Below, piece after piece: positions 8,601 through 17,553 of a DNA stretch of 64,000 bases. Within the stretch, counting starts at the first letter, position 1, and each line of letters starts with the position of its first letter. The stretch is from NCBI RefSeq assembly GCF_000733295.1, contig NZ_JPMI01000064.1:1-64000 (forward strand), in the 5' to 3' direction. Made by a program: the position numbers and the translations under genes. The notes under the pieces are model-generated. The model saw only the letters and a program-made list of their open reading frames with translations, was not told the origin of the DNA and did not search any database. This DNA is from Archangium violaceum Cb vi76. Lineage in GTDB: Bacteria > Myxococcota > Myxococcia > Myxococcales > Myxococcaceae.

Positions 8601-11411
8601 ATGTCCGAGCCTGATGGCCGTGCTCCTGACTTCCAAGCAGCTTTCGAGGCGGCCCCGGTCCCCTTCCTCATCCTCTCCCCGGATCCACCGCGCTTCACGA
8701 TCATCGCGGTGAGCGAGGCCTACCTCCGCGCGACCATGACACGCCGCCAGGACATCCTCGGCCGCGGTCTGTTCGAGGTGTTTCCCGACAATCCCGCCGA
8801 TCCCTCGGCCACCGGTGTGCGCAACCTCCGGAGCTCGCTCGAGCGCGTGCTCCACGGCCGTGCACCGGATGCCATGGCGGTGCAGAAGTACGACATCCGC
8901 CGGCGGGAAGGCGGCTTCGAGGAGCGGTACTGGAGCCCGCTGAACACGCCGGTGCTGAACGCGCGGGGCGAGGTCACCAGCATCATCCACCGCGTCGAGG
9001 ACGTGACGGAGCTCGTCCACATCCAGCGGCAGGGGCTCGAGCAGACGGCGGTGATGGATGCCCTGCGCACGCGCACGGGCGAAATGGAGGTGGAGATCTA
9101 CCAGCGCGCGCAGCAACTGCAGGAGGCCAATCGCCAGCTCCGCGAGGCGAATGAGGAGCTCGCGAGGCATCGGGCCCGCGCCGAGGACTCCGAGGAGCGC
9201 ATCGCGGGCGTCCTCGAGAGCATCACCGACGCGTTCTTCGCCGTGGATGACCAGTGGCGCTTCACCTACGTCAACCGGCGCACGGAGGAGCACCTCGGGC
9301 GTGGCCGCGAGCAGCTGGTGGGCAAGGTGCTCTGGGACGTGTTCCCCGAGACGTGGGACTCCTCCATCGGCCGGGAGTACCGCCGGGCCATGCAGGAGCA
9401 GAAGCCAGTCGAGTTCGAGTCCTTCTCCACCGTTCTCAACAGGTGGATCCAGGTCCACGTGTATCCCACGCCGCAATCGCTCTCGGTGTACTTCCATGAC
9501 GTGACCGAGCACAGGCGGATGCGCGAAGCGCTGCGCGAGAGCGAGCTCCGCTACAGGGCGATCTTCGACCACAGCATGGATGGAGTGCTCCTGACGGCGC
9601 CGGATGGGCGCATCTTCATGGCGAACCGGGCCGCCACCGAGATGTTCGGCTACACCGAGGAGGAGTTGAGGAGGCTGGACCGGCGGGCCGTGGTCGAGCC
9701 CTCCGACCCACGGCTCCAGGCCGCGCTCGAGGAGCGGCGCCGCAGCGGGCGATTCCGCGGTGAGATCACCATGAAGCGCAAGGATGGCTCGCGCTTCCCG
9801 GTGGAGCTCTCCTCCTCCATCTTCCGCGACGACCACGGCGCGGAGTGGACGAGCATGTTCATCCGCGACATCTCCGAGCGCAAGGCGCGGGAAGAGGAGC
9901 GGGAGCGGCTCCATGCACAGCTCGACGAGGAGCGGCGCTGGCTTCGCACGGTGCTCGACACCGTGCCCCTCGGCATCATCCTGATCGGGCCGGAGGGGAA
10001 CGTCCTCTCCAATCCCCGGACCGACGAGCTCTTCGGCATCAAGCTCTCGCCCGAGCGTGGCACCACCCAATACGCCAACCTCGTCCTCTTTCCCGACGGC
10101 ACCCCCGTGCCGCGCGAGCAGCTCGTCTCTTCCCGCGTGCTTCGAACCGGAGAGACCGTCATTGGCGCGGAATTCATCGTCGAGCGCCCCGATGGCACGC
10201 GCTTCCCCATCCTCGGGAGCGCGGCCCCCATCCGCAATTCCGAGGGACGCATCATCGGCGCCATTGGCGTGCTCCAGGACGTGAGCGAACGCATGAAGGC
10301 GCAGGAGGCCCTCCGGACGCGCGAGCAACTCTTGAGCGGTATCTTCGAGCTCATCCCGGTGGGGATCCGCGTCGCGGACATCACTGGACGCATCATCCGC
10401 ACCAACCCCGCCGCCACGCGGATCTGGGGGGCGAGCGGCGCGCGCACATCCGACATGCGCGAATACAAGGGCTGGCACGCCGATACCTGCGAGCCCCTCG
10501 GCGCGGACGACTGGCCCCTCACCCGCGCACTGACGAAGGGGGAGACCTGCCTCGGAGAGCTGATCCGGATCGAGTGTCCCGATGGCAGCCGGAAGGTCCT
10601 CATGAAGTCCGCGCTGCCGCTCCATGACGCGCAGGGCAGGCCCTCGGGAGCCATCGCGGTGGATGCGGACGTGACGGACTTGAAGGAAACGGAAGAGGCC
10701 CTTCGCCGCGCGGTGCGCTCACGCGACGACATCCTGGGCATCGTCGCCCACGATCTCCGGAATCCACTCAATGGCATCCTCCTGCAACTTCAACTCCTGC
10801 GCCGCCGGGGCCAACCCCTCGAGCTCCGGGAGCTCCCCGCGCTCGATGCCATCCAGCGCAACGCGAACCGGATGAACCGGCTCATCCAGGATCTGCTCGA
10901 TGTCGGGCGGATGGAGGCCGGGTCGCTCTCCCTCCAACGTGCCCGTGTCTCCCCGCGGAGGCTCCTGGCCGAGGTGCTCGAGACCCAGAGGCCCCTCGCC
11001 TCGGAGCAATCCCTGGACCTCCGGCTCGACGTGCAGGGCGAGCCACCGGAGCTATGGGGTGATCGGGATCGGCTCGCCCAGGTGCTGGAGAACCTCATTG
11101 GCAATGCCATCAAGTTCACTCCCCGGGGGGGACACATCCGGGCCGGCGCCGGAACCCGGGGAGGTGAGATCCTTTTCTGGATCACCGACAGCGGGCCCGG
11201 CATTCCCGCCGAGCACCTGCCCCACCTCTTCGATCGGTTCTGGCAGGCCAACCGGACGGACAAGCGTGGAGCGGGGCTCGGGCTCACCATCGCCCGGGGC
11301 ATCATCGACTCCCATGGGGGGCACATCTGGGCCGAGAGCCGGGTGGGCGCCGGAGCGACGTTCTTCTTCACGGTTCCGGCGGCTCACGCCGCCGATTCCT
11401 TGAGTGCCTAG
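8601..11411 (+). CDS. Multi-PAS sensor histidine kinase
   Basis: The kinase has 936 residues and no membrane segments, so it is soluble. Five PAS-like domains are readable at about residues 12-140, 206-305, 315-430, 445-565 and 575-695. A coiled-coil helix lies at about 150-205. The dimerisation helix carries the phospho-acceptor in VAHDLRNPLNG (His about 717), followed by the ATPase boxes NAIKFTP, DSGPGIP and GAGLGLTIARG. No receiver domain is fused and no response regulator lies next to it, so the partner must be elsewhere. GGAGG lies about ten bases before ATG 8601. The stop overlaps that of the converging kinase by four bases. Confidence 0.92.
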   Translation: MSEPDGRAPDFQAAFEAAPVPFLILSPDPPRFTIIAVSEAYLRATMTRRQDILGRGLFEVFPDNPADPSATGVRNLRSSLERVLHGRAPDAMAVQKYDIRRREGGFEERYWSPLNTPVLNARGEVTSIIHRVEDVTELVHIQRQGLEQTAVMDALRTRTGEMEVEIYQRAQQLQEANRQLREANEELARHRARAEDSEERIAGVLESITDAFFAVDDQWRFTYVNRRTEEHLGRGREQLVGKVLWDVFPETWDSSIGREYRRAMQEQKPVEFESFSTVLNRWIQVHVYPTPQSLSVYFHDVTEHRRMREALRESELRYRAIFDHSMDGVLLTAPDGRIFMANRAATEMFGYTEEELRRLDRRAVVEPSDPRLQAALEERRRSGRFRGEITMKRKDGSRFPVELSSSIFRDDHGAEWTSMFIRDISERKAREEERERLHAQLDEERRWLRTVLDTVPLGIILIGPEGNVLSNPRTDELFGIKLSPERGTTQYANLVLFPDGTPVPREQLVSSRVLRTGETVIGAEFIVERPDGTRFPILGSAAPIRNSEGRIIGAIGVLQDVSERMKAQEALRTREQLLSGIFELIPVGIRVADITGRIIRTNPAATRIWGASGARTSDMREYKGWHADTCEPLGADDWPLTRALTKGETCLGELIRIECPDGSRKVLMKSALPLHDAQGRPSGAIAVDADVTDLKETEEALRRAVRSRDDILGIVAHDLRNPLNGILLQLQLLRRRGQPLELRELPALDAIQRNANRMNRLIQDLLDVGRMEAGSLSLQRARVSPRRLLAEVLETQRPLASEQSLDLRLDVQGEPPELWGDRDRLAQVLENLIGNAIKFTPRGGHIRAGAGTRGGEILFWITDSGPGIPAEHLPHLFDRFWQANRTDKRGAGLGLTIARGIIDSHGGHIWAESRVGAGATFFFTVPAAHAADSLSA

Positions 11412-13774
11412 GGCTGCCCGGCCATGGCCTCACGCCGCTCGGGAGGCGCCGCGGCCACCGGAAGCGTGAAGCGGAAGGTGGAGCCCCCGCCCGGGGTGCT
11501 CTCCACCCAGATGCGCCCACCATGTGCCTCCACCAGCCCCTTGCAGATGGTCAGCCCGAGGCCCGCCCCCCTCTGGTCCCGGGCATCCGCCTGCCAGAAG
11601 CGATCGAACACGCGCCCCTGCTGCGCGGAGGAGAGGCCCGGGCCGGAGTCCCGCACCCAGAAACACACGTGGGTCCCCTCGAGCGCCGCCCCCACCTCCA
11701 CCAGGCCTTCCAGCGGCGTGAACTTGAGGGCATTGCCCAGCAGGTTGGAGAAGACCTGGAGCACCCTGTCCCTGTCCGCCAGCACCTGGGGCAGGTCCAT
11801 CCCCACCGCCCCGCGCAGCGCGTGCCGCTCCGCCAGCGGCCGGACCCCGCCGAGCGCCTCGTTCACCAGCGTCTCGGGGCTCTCCCGGGTCGGCTGCACC
11901 GACAGCCTTCCCGCCTCCATGCGCGTCACGGTGAGCAGATCCTCCACCAGCCGGTCCATGCGCCGCACCGAGGTCTCGATGTTCGACACCACGTTCTGCA
12001 TCGAGTCGGGGAGCGTCGCGGCCTTCAGCTTGAGTCCGAGGCTGTGGGCCTGCAGGAGGATGGCGTGCAGCGGGTTGCGGAGATCATGCGCCACCACGCC
12101 CAGCATCTCGTTGCGAGCGCGCGTGGCCTCCCGGGCCGTGCGGTACAGGCGCGCGTTGTCGATGGCCAGCGCCGCGCGCCGCGCCAGCTCCTGCGCGAGC
12201 GCCAGGCTCTCCGGGCCCTGCCGCCGCTTGGACTGCTCCACCATGATCATCAGGATGGCGCCCACCACCTCCCCCCGCGCGCAGAGGGGAACGCACAGGT
12301 ACGAGCGCATGCCCAGGCGCAGGAGCATGCGGTGGTGCTCCTCGTCGTGGGCGAGGGCGCGCACCTGCTCCGGGGAGAGCTCGCGCACCAGCTCGCTCTG
12401 CCCGGTGCGGATGACGTGGCCCACGCCCGACGGTGCGTCGAGCCGCACGGGGTAGCGTTGCCGGATCTCCCGGACGAACGCGGTCATGTGGGGATCCACG
12501 TGCTCGACGGCGGCGATCCCCACCTGGTCCTCCGGGGTGCGCAGGTACACCACGCAGGCGTCCGCCAGGTCCGGCACCGTCAGGCGGGCCACCTGCCGGA
12601 GCGTGGCCTCGTAGTCGATGGACTCGGCCAGCAGCGCGCCGGCGGCGGCGAGGAAGCGTTGCTCGCGCTCGATGCGGTGGCGTTCCGTCACGTCCCTCAG
12701 CGAGACGATGGAGAGGCGCTCCGGGCCGTCGCCGAGCTCGGCGATGGAGGCCTCGGCGGGGAACTCCTCTCCGTTCTTGCGCCGGCCGAACACCTCGCGC
12801 CCCGCGCCCATCGGCCGGTGGTGCTCGGGCAGCAACATGTCCAGCGGAGCCCCCACCACCTCCGAGCGCGAATAGCCGAAGGTGGCCTCCGCCCCGTCGT
12901 TGAAGAGGAGGATGTGCTGGTGCTCGTCCACGACGAGCGTGGCGTCCGCGGCGAGGGAGAAGATGCCCGCGAAGCGCGCCTCGGAGCGGCGCAGGGCCTC
13001 CTCCATGCGCAGGCGGTCGGTGATGTCGCGCCCTTCCGGGACGATGTACGTCACCTGGCCATTCTCGAAGACGGGGTTGAGCGAGAAGTCGATGGTGGCC
13101 ACCTGGCCGCCATCTCCGAGCACCTCGGCCTCATAGCGCACGAAGCGGCCCTGACTGGCCTCGGCGATGGCCTGGCGCAGCCGCTCCTGCGTGCGGGGCG
13201 TCAGCGTCCACCAGCGTGCCTCCCAGAAGGGGCGCCCCACCACGTCCGAGCGCTCCAGGCCGCCAAAGTCCAGGGCGCTGGCGTTGGCCTCGAGCAGCGT
13301 CCCGTCGGGCGACAGCAGGCCGATGAACTGGAAGGTGTGGTTGAAGATGGCGCGGAAGCGCTCGTCGCTGCGCCTCAGGGCATGGGTGTCCAGGAGCAGT
13401 CCATCCTCGCGGCGCTTGCGCTCGGTGATGTCGCTGCCCGTCCACACCATGCGGGGGTCCCGCCCGCCGAGCGGCGCCAGCGCTCCACACGACCAGGCAA
13501 TCCAACACCGCTCGCCATGGTGCATGCGGGCGGTGGCCTCCTCCACCCGGGTGGGCGCTCCCGCACGCGCCGTGGTGAAGGCCTCGCGCAGGGGCGCGGA
13601 GTCGTCGGCCGCCAGGGGGGTGCGCCACAGGGGCATGCCCCGCACCTCCTCGAGCCGGCAGCCGGTGAACACCCCACAGGCCGCGTTCCACCAGTGCACC
13701 GCGCCCAGCTCATCCAACACCACGACGAACGCGCGGACCTCGTCCAGCAATGCGAACTCCTCTTCCGTGCGCAT
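11408..13774 (-). CDS. PAS/GAF sensor histidine kinase
   Basis: This 788-residue soluble kinase has three PAS domains (about residues 5-115, 135-260 and 265-380), a GAF domain (about 390-545), a HisKA helix with VAHDLRNPLHA, and a HATPase domain with NALKFTP, DSGPGLS and GAGLGLTICKG. The kinase core closely resembles that of the converging neighbour: both share RFWQA and a nearly identical G2 box. The two are therefore probably paralogues with different sensor modules. No receiver domain or adjacent response regulator is present. The start is the ATG at 13774, and the roughly 195 bases upstream of it hold no other gene. Confidence 0.92.
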   Translation of the reverse strand: MRTEEEFALLDEVRAFVVVLDELGAVHWWNAACGVFTGCRLEEVRGMPLWRTPLAADDSAPLREAFTTARAGAPTRVEEATARMHHGERCWIAWSCGALAPLGGRDPRMVWTGSDITERKRREDGLLLDTHALRRSDERFRAIFNHTFQFIGLLSPDGTLLEANASALDFGGLERSDVVGRPFWEARWWTLTPRTQERLRQAIAEASQGRFVRYEAEVLGDGGQVATIDFSLNPVFENGQVTYIVPEGRDITDRLRMEEALRRSEARFAGIFSLAADATLVVDEHQHILLFNDGAEATFGYSRSEVVGAPLDMLLPEHHRPMGAGREVFGRRKNGEEFPAEASIAELGDGPERLSIVSLRDVTERHRIEREQRFLAAAGALLAESIDYEATLRQVARLTVPDLADACVVYLRTPEDQVGIAAVEHVDPHMTAFVREIRQRYPVRLDAPSGVGHVIRTGQSELVRELSPEQVRALAHDEEHHRMLLRLGMRSYLCVPLCARGEVVGAILMIMVEQSKRRQGPESLALAQELARRAALAIDNARLYRTAREATRARNEMLGVVAHDLRNPLHAILLQAHSLGLKLKAATLPDSMQNVVSNIETSVRRMDRLVEDLLTVTRMEAGRLSVQPTRESPETLVNEALGGVRPLAERHALRGAVGMDLPQVLADRDRVLQVFSNLLGNALKFTPLEGLVEVGAALEGTHVCFWVRDSGPGLSSAQQGRVFDRFWQADARDQRGAGLGLTICKGLVEAHGGRIWVESTPGGGSTFRFTLPVAAAPPERREAMAGQP

Positions 13775-13968
13775 GTCGCGCCCCCCCGGTCAGGTTGTCA
13801 GAGGGTGGAACGCGCCGCTCCAGCCTCGACAATCCTTGTACGTTAACGCCTACCGGGGATTTGACCGCAAGTGCCCCCCTCCTCTTCCGAGAGTGCGTCC
13901 AGCCAGGAAGAACCCCAAGGAACAGTCCTGGACAAACCCTGGACTCCCGTGCCTTCGCGCGGCGAGGC

Positions 13969-14553
13969 TCACACCACGATCTCCCGCTTTGGCAGGGCGG
14001 TGAGCGACACCGGTCCGGTCTCGTCGGCGTAGCAGAGGGCGAGGTAGACGAGCGTGAGCGGCAGGGTGAGGATGGTGGCGAAGGCGGTCAGCCCAGCCAC
14101 CGCTCCGAGCACCGCCAGGACGAGCCAGTTGAGGAAGTAGCTCGCCCAGTCGCTGCGGGCGCGGAAGATGCGGCCACTCTCGGAGAGCGCATCACCCACA
14201 CTCCGGCCATCGGCGACGAGCATCGGCGCATGGAACCAGTAGAGCGACAGGAGCACCCCCGGCACGATGAGCAACATGTATCCGATGGTGATGGGAATCC
14301 CCATGGCCAGGGTGATTCCCCAGCTCTTCAGGAAGTTGCCCTGCCGGTCATAGGCTGCCTGCCAACGGACGCGACGGCCGCCGCGGTAACACTCGAGCGT
14401 CTCCTGCAGCAGGTTGAGGGCGAGCCAGGGAGCGGGAATGACGAGGAGCGAGCCCACGAGCACCACCAGCGTCCCGAGCAACAACCCCTCCACATTGGCC
14501 AGGAAGAAGTCCCACGTCCGCTTGAAGCGTTGATCAATCCGCGAGTCCAACAT
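13969..14553 (-). CDS. Hypothetical multi-pass inner-membrane protein
   Basis: The 194-residue protein has three long hydrophobic stretches, each long enough for one or two membrane helices, at about residues 22-55, 78-112 and 140-175. It resembles in general form the small membrane proteins related to glycerophosphodiesterase membrane domains or DUF4013, but I cannot assign a family. ATG 14553 is chosen because AAGGAG lies at the right distance before it; the frame is open further upstream. It lies downstream of the SitA6/SitI6-like pair on the same strand, separated by about 145 bases. Confidence 0.65.
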   Translation of the reverse strand: MLDSRIDQRFKRTWDFFLANVEGLLLGTLVVLVGSLLVIPAPWLALNLLQETLECYRGGRRVRWQAAYDRQGNFLKSWGITLAMGIPITIGYMLLIVPGVLLSLYWFHAPMLVADGRSVGDALSESGRIFRARSDWASYFLNWLVLAVLGAVAGLTAFATILTLPLTLVYLALCYADETGPVSLTALPKREIVV

Positions 14554-14698
14554 GATCCCACTCCTTCGGGAAAAGACAGGTTCCTTGTACGGAATCCCTG
14601 GCAACCCGTTGTGACTCCCCTCGTCCAGCGGAAGCAAGCCCCCGCCAGGCCGCCCGGTCCGGTAGTCGGCACATTCCAGCCGAGTGGGCTTGCCCCGA

Positions 14699-15382
14699 TT
14701 ACGTGGGCAGGGGGGCGGGTCCGCGCTTGCCGGGATCCCACACGAACTGCTCGGTGGGCGTGAGCACCATGTTCGTCAGCCCATGCCGCTCCACGAAGGA
14801 CTTGAAGCGCTCGGAGACGACGATTTCTCCCGGCATGCCGCGAGGGCGGAAGATGTCCTCTCCGCTCCACGTCTCCGGCTCCAGGACGAAGCCGTTGATG
14901 GCACTGATCCCCCCGGAACGGCACTCCGGGCAGGTGGGAGTCCTGTGCGTGCGGACACGGTTGAGCACCAGATCCACCGCCGCCCGGCCGAAACGGGACG
15001 AAACGACATGATAGCGAGGCACTTTGATGGGTTTGAGCGCCCGCTTTCCCCTGCGGCGCACCCGGACGACCTCCACGGGGTGAAAGCCCTCCAGCCCGGT
15101 GAGCCCCTCCGCCCGGAAGGCCTCGGCGAATCGCTCGGAGATGAGCAGGTCATACGCCGAGTTCTTGATGAAGTCCCCGAGTTCCTCTCCATGCAGTTCC
15201 AACTCGACCCGGTAGGGAGGAAGCCACTTCAACAGCCCGATGAAGGTGCCGCATTGTGGGCAGCGAGGAGCCTCCCCGAGGTTGACGGGCTCGACCGTGT
15301 CGACATCGGCATCGTAGCGGGACCTGAGTGCCCCCTCTGTCAGCACGAAGAAGCGCGGAGACTCAGAGGATTCGGAGACCAT
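14699..15382 (-). CDS. SitI6-like double-CXXC immunity protein
   Basis: This 227-residue protein has two CXXC knuckles, CPQCG at residues 41-45 and CPEC at 150-153, which could bind zinc. That arrangement matches the myxobacterial double-CXXCG family to which SitI6-type immunity proteins belong. It starts inside the 3' end of the preceding toxin gene with a 20-base overlap, so the two are translationally coupled, as expected for a cognate antidote. I infer that it neutralises the toxin encoded just upstream. It has no signal peptide, so it acts in the cytoplasm, where the toxin's nuclease would act. Confidence 0.75.
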   Translation of the reverse strand: MVSESSESPRFFVLTEGALRSRYDADVDTVEPVNLGEAPRCPQCGTFIGLLKWLPPYRVELELHGEELGDFIKNSAYDLLISERFAEAFRAEGLTGLEGFHPVEVVRVRRRGKRALKPIKVPRYHVVSSRFGRAAVDLVLNRVRTHRTPTCPECRSGGISAINGFVLEPETWSGEDIFRPRGMPGEIVVSERFKSFVERHGLTNMVLTPTEQFVWDPGKRGPAPLPT

Positions 15383-15953
15383 CGGGGAACCTCGCTAGCA
15401 TCTCAGGGCGGCTGTAGATCTCGCGCAACTTGTCCATGAACGCCCCGGGTGTTGCATCGGGGGTCTTGTCGAGCCAGTCAACGACTTCATCGTCCACGTC
15501 GCGGTGCCACTGCTGATAGCCGCAGTGCGACTGCTCGTCCTTGGCCCGCGCCCTGAAACGCGGGTCCCGAGGTTTGTAGAGCCCCTTGAGAATGGGGTGC
15601 CGATCGAGCGCCTTGGCAATGGGCCGGGAGATGAGGTGGTGCTCCTGGCCCTTGCACTGGGGCGGCTCGGAGGATCCCAGCGCCTGGGACAAGGACTCCG
15701 CCGCCGCATGAAGCTCCCGCTGCTTCTGTTGCTTCTTCTCGTCTGCCTTCCCCGCCATCCGAGAGGACTGCTCCAGCGCCTCCAACTCGTCCTGAACCTC
15801 CACCAGTACCCGCGCGGCCCTCACCGCGTCGTCCGTGACGAGTGTCACGCACGCACTCACCATGCCGTGCTTGCAGTGACACACCGCCGACATCTCTCCG
15901 GGCGTGCAGACGACGAGCTGCGACAGCACCATCAACAGCAGACTCGAGAGCAT
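15363..15953 (-). CDS. SitA6-like polymorphic toxin with HH nuclease-type tip
   Basis: This 196-residue protein begins with a hydrophobic export signal (residues 1-16) ending in LVVC. That is close to a lipobox, though valine at the -1 position is unusual. A cysteine-rich segment and an alanine/glutamate-rich helix follow. The C-terminal 95 residues contain EHHLISRPIAKALDRHP (HH at 105-106) and a later HCGYQQWHRDVD, consistent with an HH/HNH-type nuclease. SitA lipoprotein toxins are passed between myxobacterial siblings by TraA-dependent outer-membrane exchange, and partners without the matching immunity protein die. AAGGAG precedes ATG 15953. The immunity gene overlaps its 3' end. Confidence 0.75.
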   Translation of the reverse strand: MLSSLLLMVLSQLVVCTPGEMSAVCHCKHGMVSACVTLVTDDAVRAARVLVEVQDELEALEQSSRMAGKADEKKQQKQRELHAAAESLSQALGSSEPPQCKGQEHHLISRPIAKALDRHPILKGLYKPRDPRFRARAKDEQSHCGYQQWHRDVDDEVVDWLDKTPDATPGAFMDKLREIYSRPEMLARFPDGLRIL

Positions 15954-16105
15954 CAGGCTTCTCCTTCAAGGGTTTTCGGACGTGTCTGCATGATGGGGGG
16001 GCGTGAGAGCCGCCTTCTTTACCAGGACTTCGCCGAAAAGAAGGATGGGTCCATTGCAGGGGACTCCCCTCCTCCGTATGTCATGTTCATCTCCGAGGAG
16101 CCCCC

Positions 16106-17395
16106 ATGGCCGACCCCACCCAACCCACGTTCCTCGAAATCTCCGAGACGGTCCGCCGCCTCGAGGAGATGCTCGACCGCGTCCCGGATCCGCTCGCCCG
16201 GGACATCCGCCAGAAGATCACCCACCTGCGCGCCCTGCTGCTCGAACAGCGCTCGCCCAACCTCGTCCTCGTGGGCCGCCGCGGCGCCGGCAAGTCCTCC
16301 CTCATCAACGCCTTCTTCGGCGCCCGCGTCGCCGAGGTCGGTCACGTCAAATCCCAGACCGGCCAGGGCCGCTGGTTCGATGTCCAGGGCGAGCTCGGCA
16401 CCCTCTCCATCCTCGACACACGCGGCCTCCAGGAGGGCTCCCGCCCCAAAGAGGCCGACGCCGCCGCTACCCCCTTCGACTCCATCCTCGCCGAGGTCCG
16501 CCGCAAGGCCCCCGACGCCCTCCTCTTCCTCATCAAGGCCTCCGAGGTCGACTCCGCCATCGACGCCGACCTCGATGTCCTCACGCAGCTCGCCTCCGCC
16601 GTCGAGCAGGCCCACGGCTTCCGCCCTCCCCTCATCGGCGTCGTCACCCACTGCGATCTGCTCGAGCCCAAGCGCACCGACCTCCACCTCTCCGACGCGC
16701 AGGACCCCGCCGAGCTCCAGGAGAAGCTCCGCCACGTCGAGGCCGCCGAGCGCCAGGTGCGCGACAAGCTCCGCTCCCGCCCCGAGCTGCGCGGCGAGCT
16801 CGTGAACGTCCTCGGCGTCTCCACCTACCTGTCCTGGCGCCCGGATGGGACGATCCGCTCGGATGAGCGATGGAGGCTGGGTGAGCTCGCCCAGGTGCTC
16901 TTTCGCGAGCTGCCCGAGCAGGGTCGGCTCGTCCTCGCCCGCGTGACGCGCGTGCGCTCCCTCCAGGAGGAGCTCGCCACCACCCTCACCCGTGCCATGG
17001 CCTCGCTCTGCATGGGCGTCGCCGCCGTCCCCCTCCCCGTCGCCGACATCATCCCCATCACCTCCGCCCAGCTCAGCCTCATCGCCGGCATCGGGTGGAT
17101 CTCCGGCCGCCAGCTCGACCTCAAGGCCTCCGGGGAGTTCCTCACCGCCCTCGGCGTCAACGTGGGCGCCGCCTTCGCCCTGCGCGAGGCCGCCCGCGCC
17201 CTCGTCAAGTTCGTCTTCCCCGGCGCCGGCAATGTCGTCTCCGGCGCCGTCGCCTTCGCCGGCACGCTCGCCATCGGCACCGCCGCCCGCGCGTACTTCC
17301 TGCGCGGCGTGTCCGCCGAGGAGGCCCACCGGCTGTACCAGGCCACCCGCTCCTCCGCCGAGGCCCACCCCGAGCGCGCCCTGACCGAGGGCTGA
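16106..17395 (+). CDS. Era/dynamin-like GTPase with C-terminal hydrophobic domain
   Basis: The 429-residue protein has a clear GTPase core: P-loop GRRGAGKSS (K63), DTRG as the G3 motif and THCD in place of the usual NKxD at G4. The C-terminal half has hydrophobic, alanine/glycine-rich segments (about residues 290-400) like the DUF697/YcjF-type membrane-associated region. It probably works at the inner membrane, but its process is unknown. GAGGAG precedes ATG 16106. A strong hairpin lies about 20 bases after the stop. Confidence 0.85.
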   Translation: MADPTQPTFLEISETVRRLEEMLDRVPDPLARDIRQKITHLRALLLEQRSPNLVLVGRRGAGKSSLINAFFGARVAEVGHVKSQTGQGRWFDVQGELGTLSILDTRGLQEGSRPKEADAAATPFDSILAEVRRKAPDALLFLIKASEVDSAIDADLDVLTQLASAVEQAHGFRPPLIGVVTHCDLLEPKRTDLHLSDAQDPAELQEKLRHVEAAERQVRDKLRSRPELRGELVNVLGVSTYLSWRPDGTIRSDERWRLGELAQVLFRELPEQGRLVLARVTRVRSLQEELATTLTRAMASLCMGVAAVPLPVADIIPITSAQLSLIAGIGWISGRQLDLKASGEFLTALGVNVGAAFALREAARALVKFVFPGAGNVVSGAVAFAGTLAIGTAARAYFLRGVSAEEAHRLYQATRSSAEAHPERALTEG

Positions 17396-17417
17396 ACACA
17401 GGCCCTCGATACCCTCA

Positions 17418-17450
17418 CCCCGTCCCTCTCCCGGGGGGCGAGGGGTGGGG
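17418..17450. terminator. GC-rich hairpin after the GTPase gene
   Basis: CCCCGTCCCTCTCCC (17418-17432) pairs with the G-rich run ending at 17450 to form a stem of about 13 pairs with wobbles and one mismatch. It lies between the GTPase stop and the next promoter, so it probably ends transcription. There is no T-run. The C-rich/G-rich sequence could also be one copy of a dispersed palindromic repeat. Confidence 0.45.
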
Positions 17451-17505
17451 GGCTCGCTCTCCTCCCTGGGGACACAGGGGCTCTTGGTTCTCGGTCAACT
17501 TGGAG

Positions 17506-17519
17506 AGTGAGCACTCACT
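17506..17519. promoter_or_regulatory. Probable TetR operator
   Basis: AGTGAG-CA-CTCACT is a perfect inverted repeat with a two-base centre, lying 34 bases before the tetR start codon. TetR-family regulators of lipid genes commonly bind palindromes of this length in their own promoters, so autoregulation is inferred. The adjacent tract TTTCTTTTTAAAAT is unusually AT-rich here and may contain the promoter -10 region. Confidence 0.6.
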
Positions 17520-17553
17520 TTCTTTTTAAAATCTCGGGCGCTACACTTCCTCC

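Noticed and set aside
7533-10625. A 1030-codon minus-strand frame opposite the unknown protein and first histidine kinase
   Set aside because: It is the mirror of well-supported coding sequence and contains no domain.
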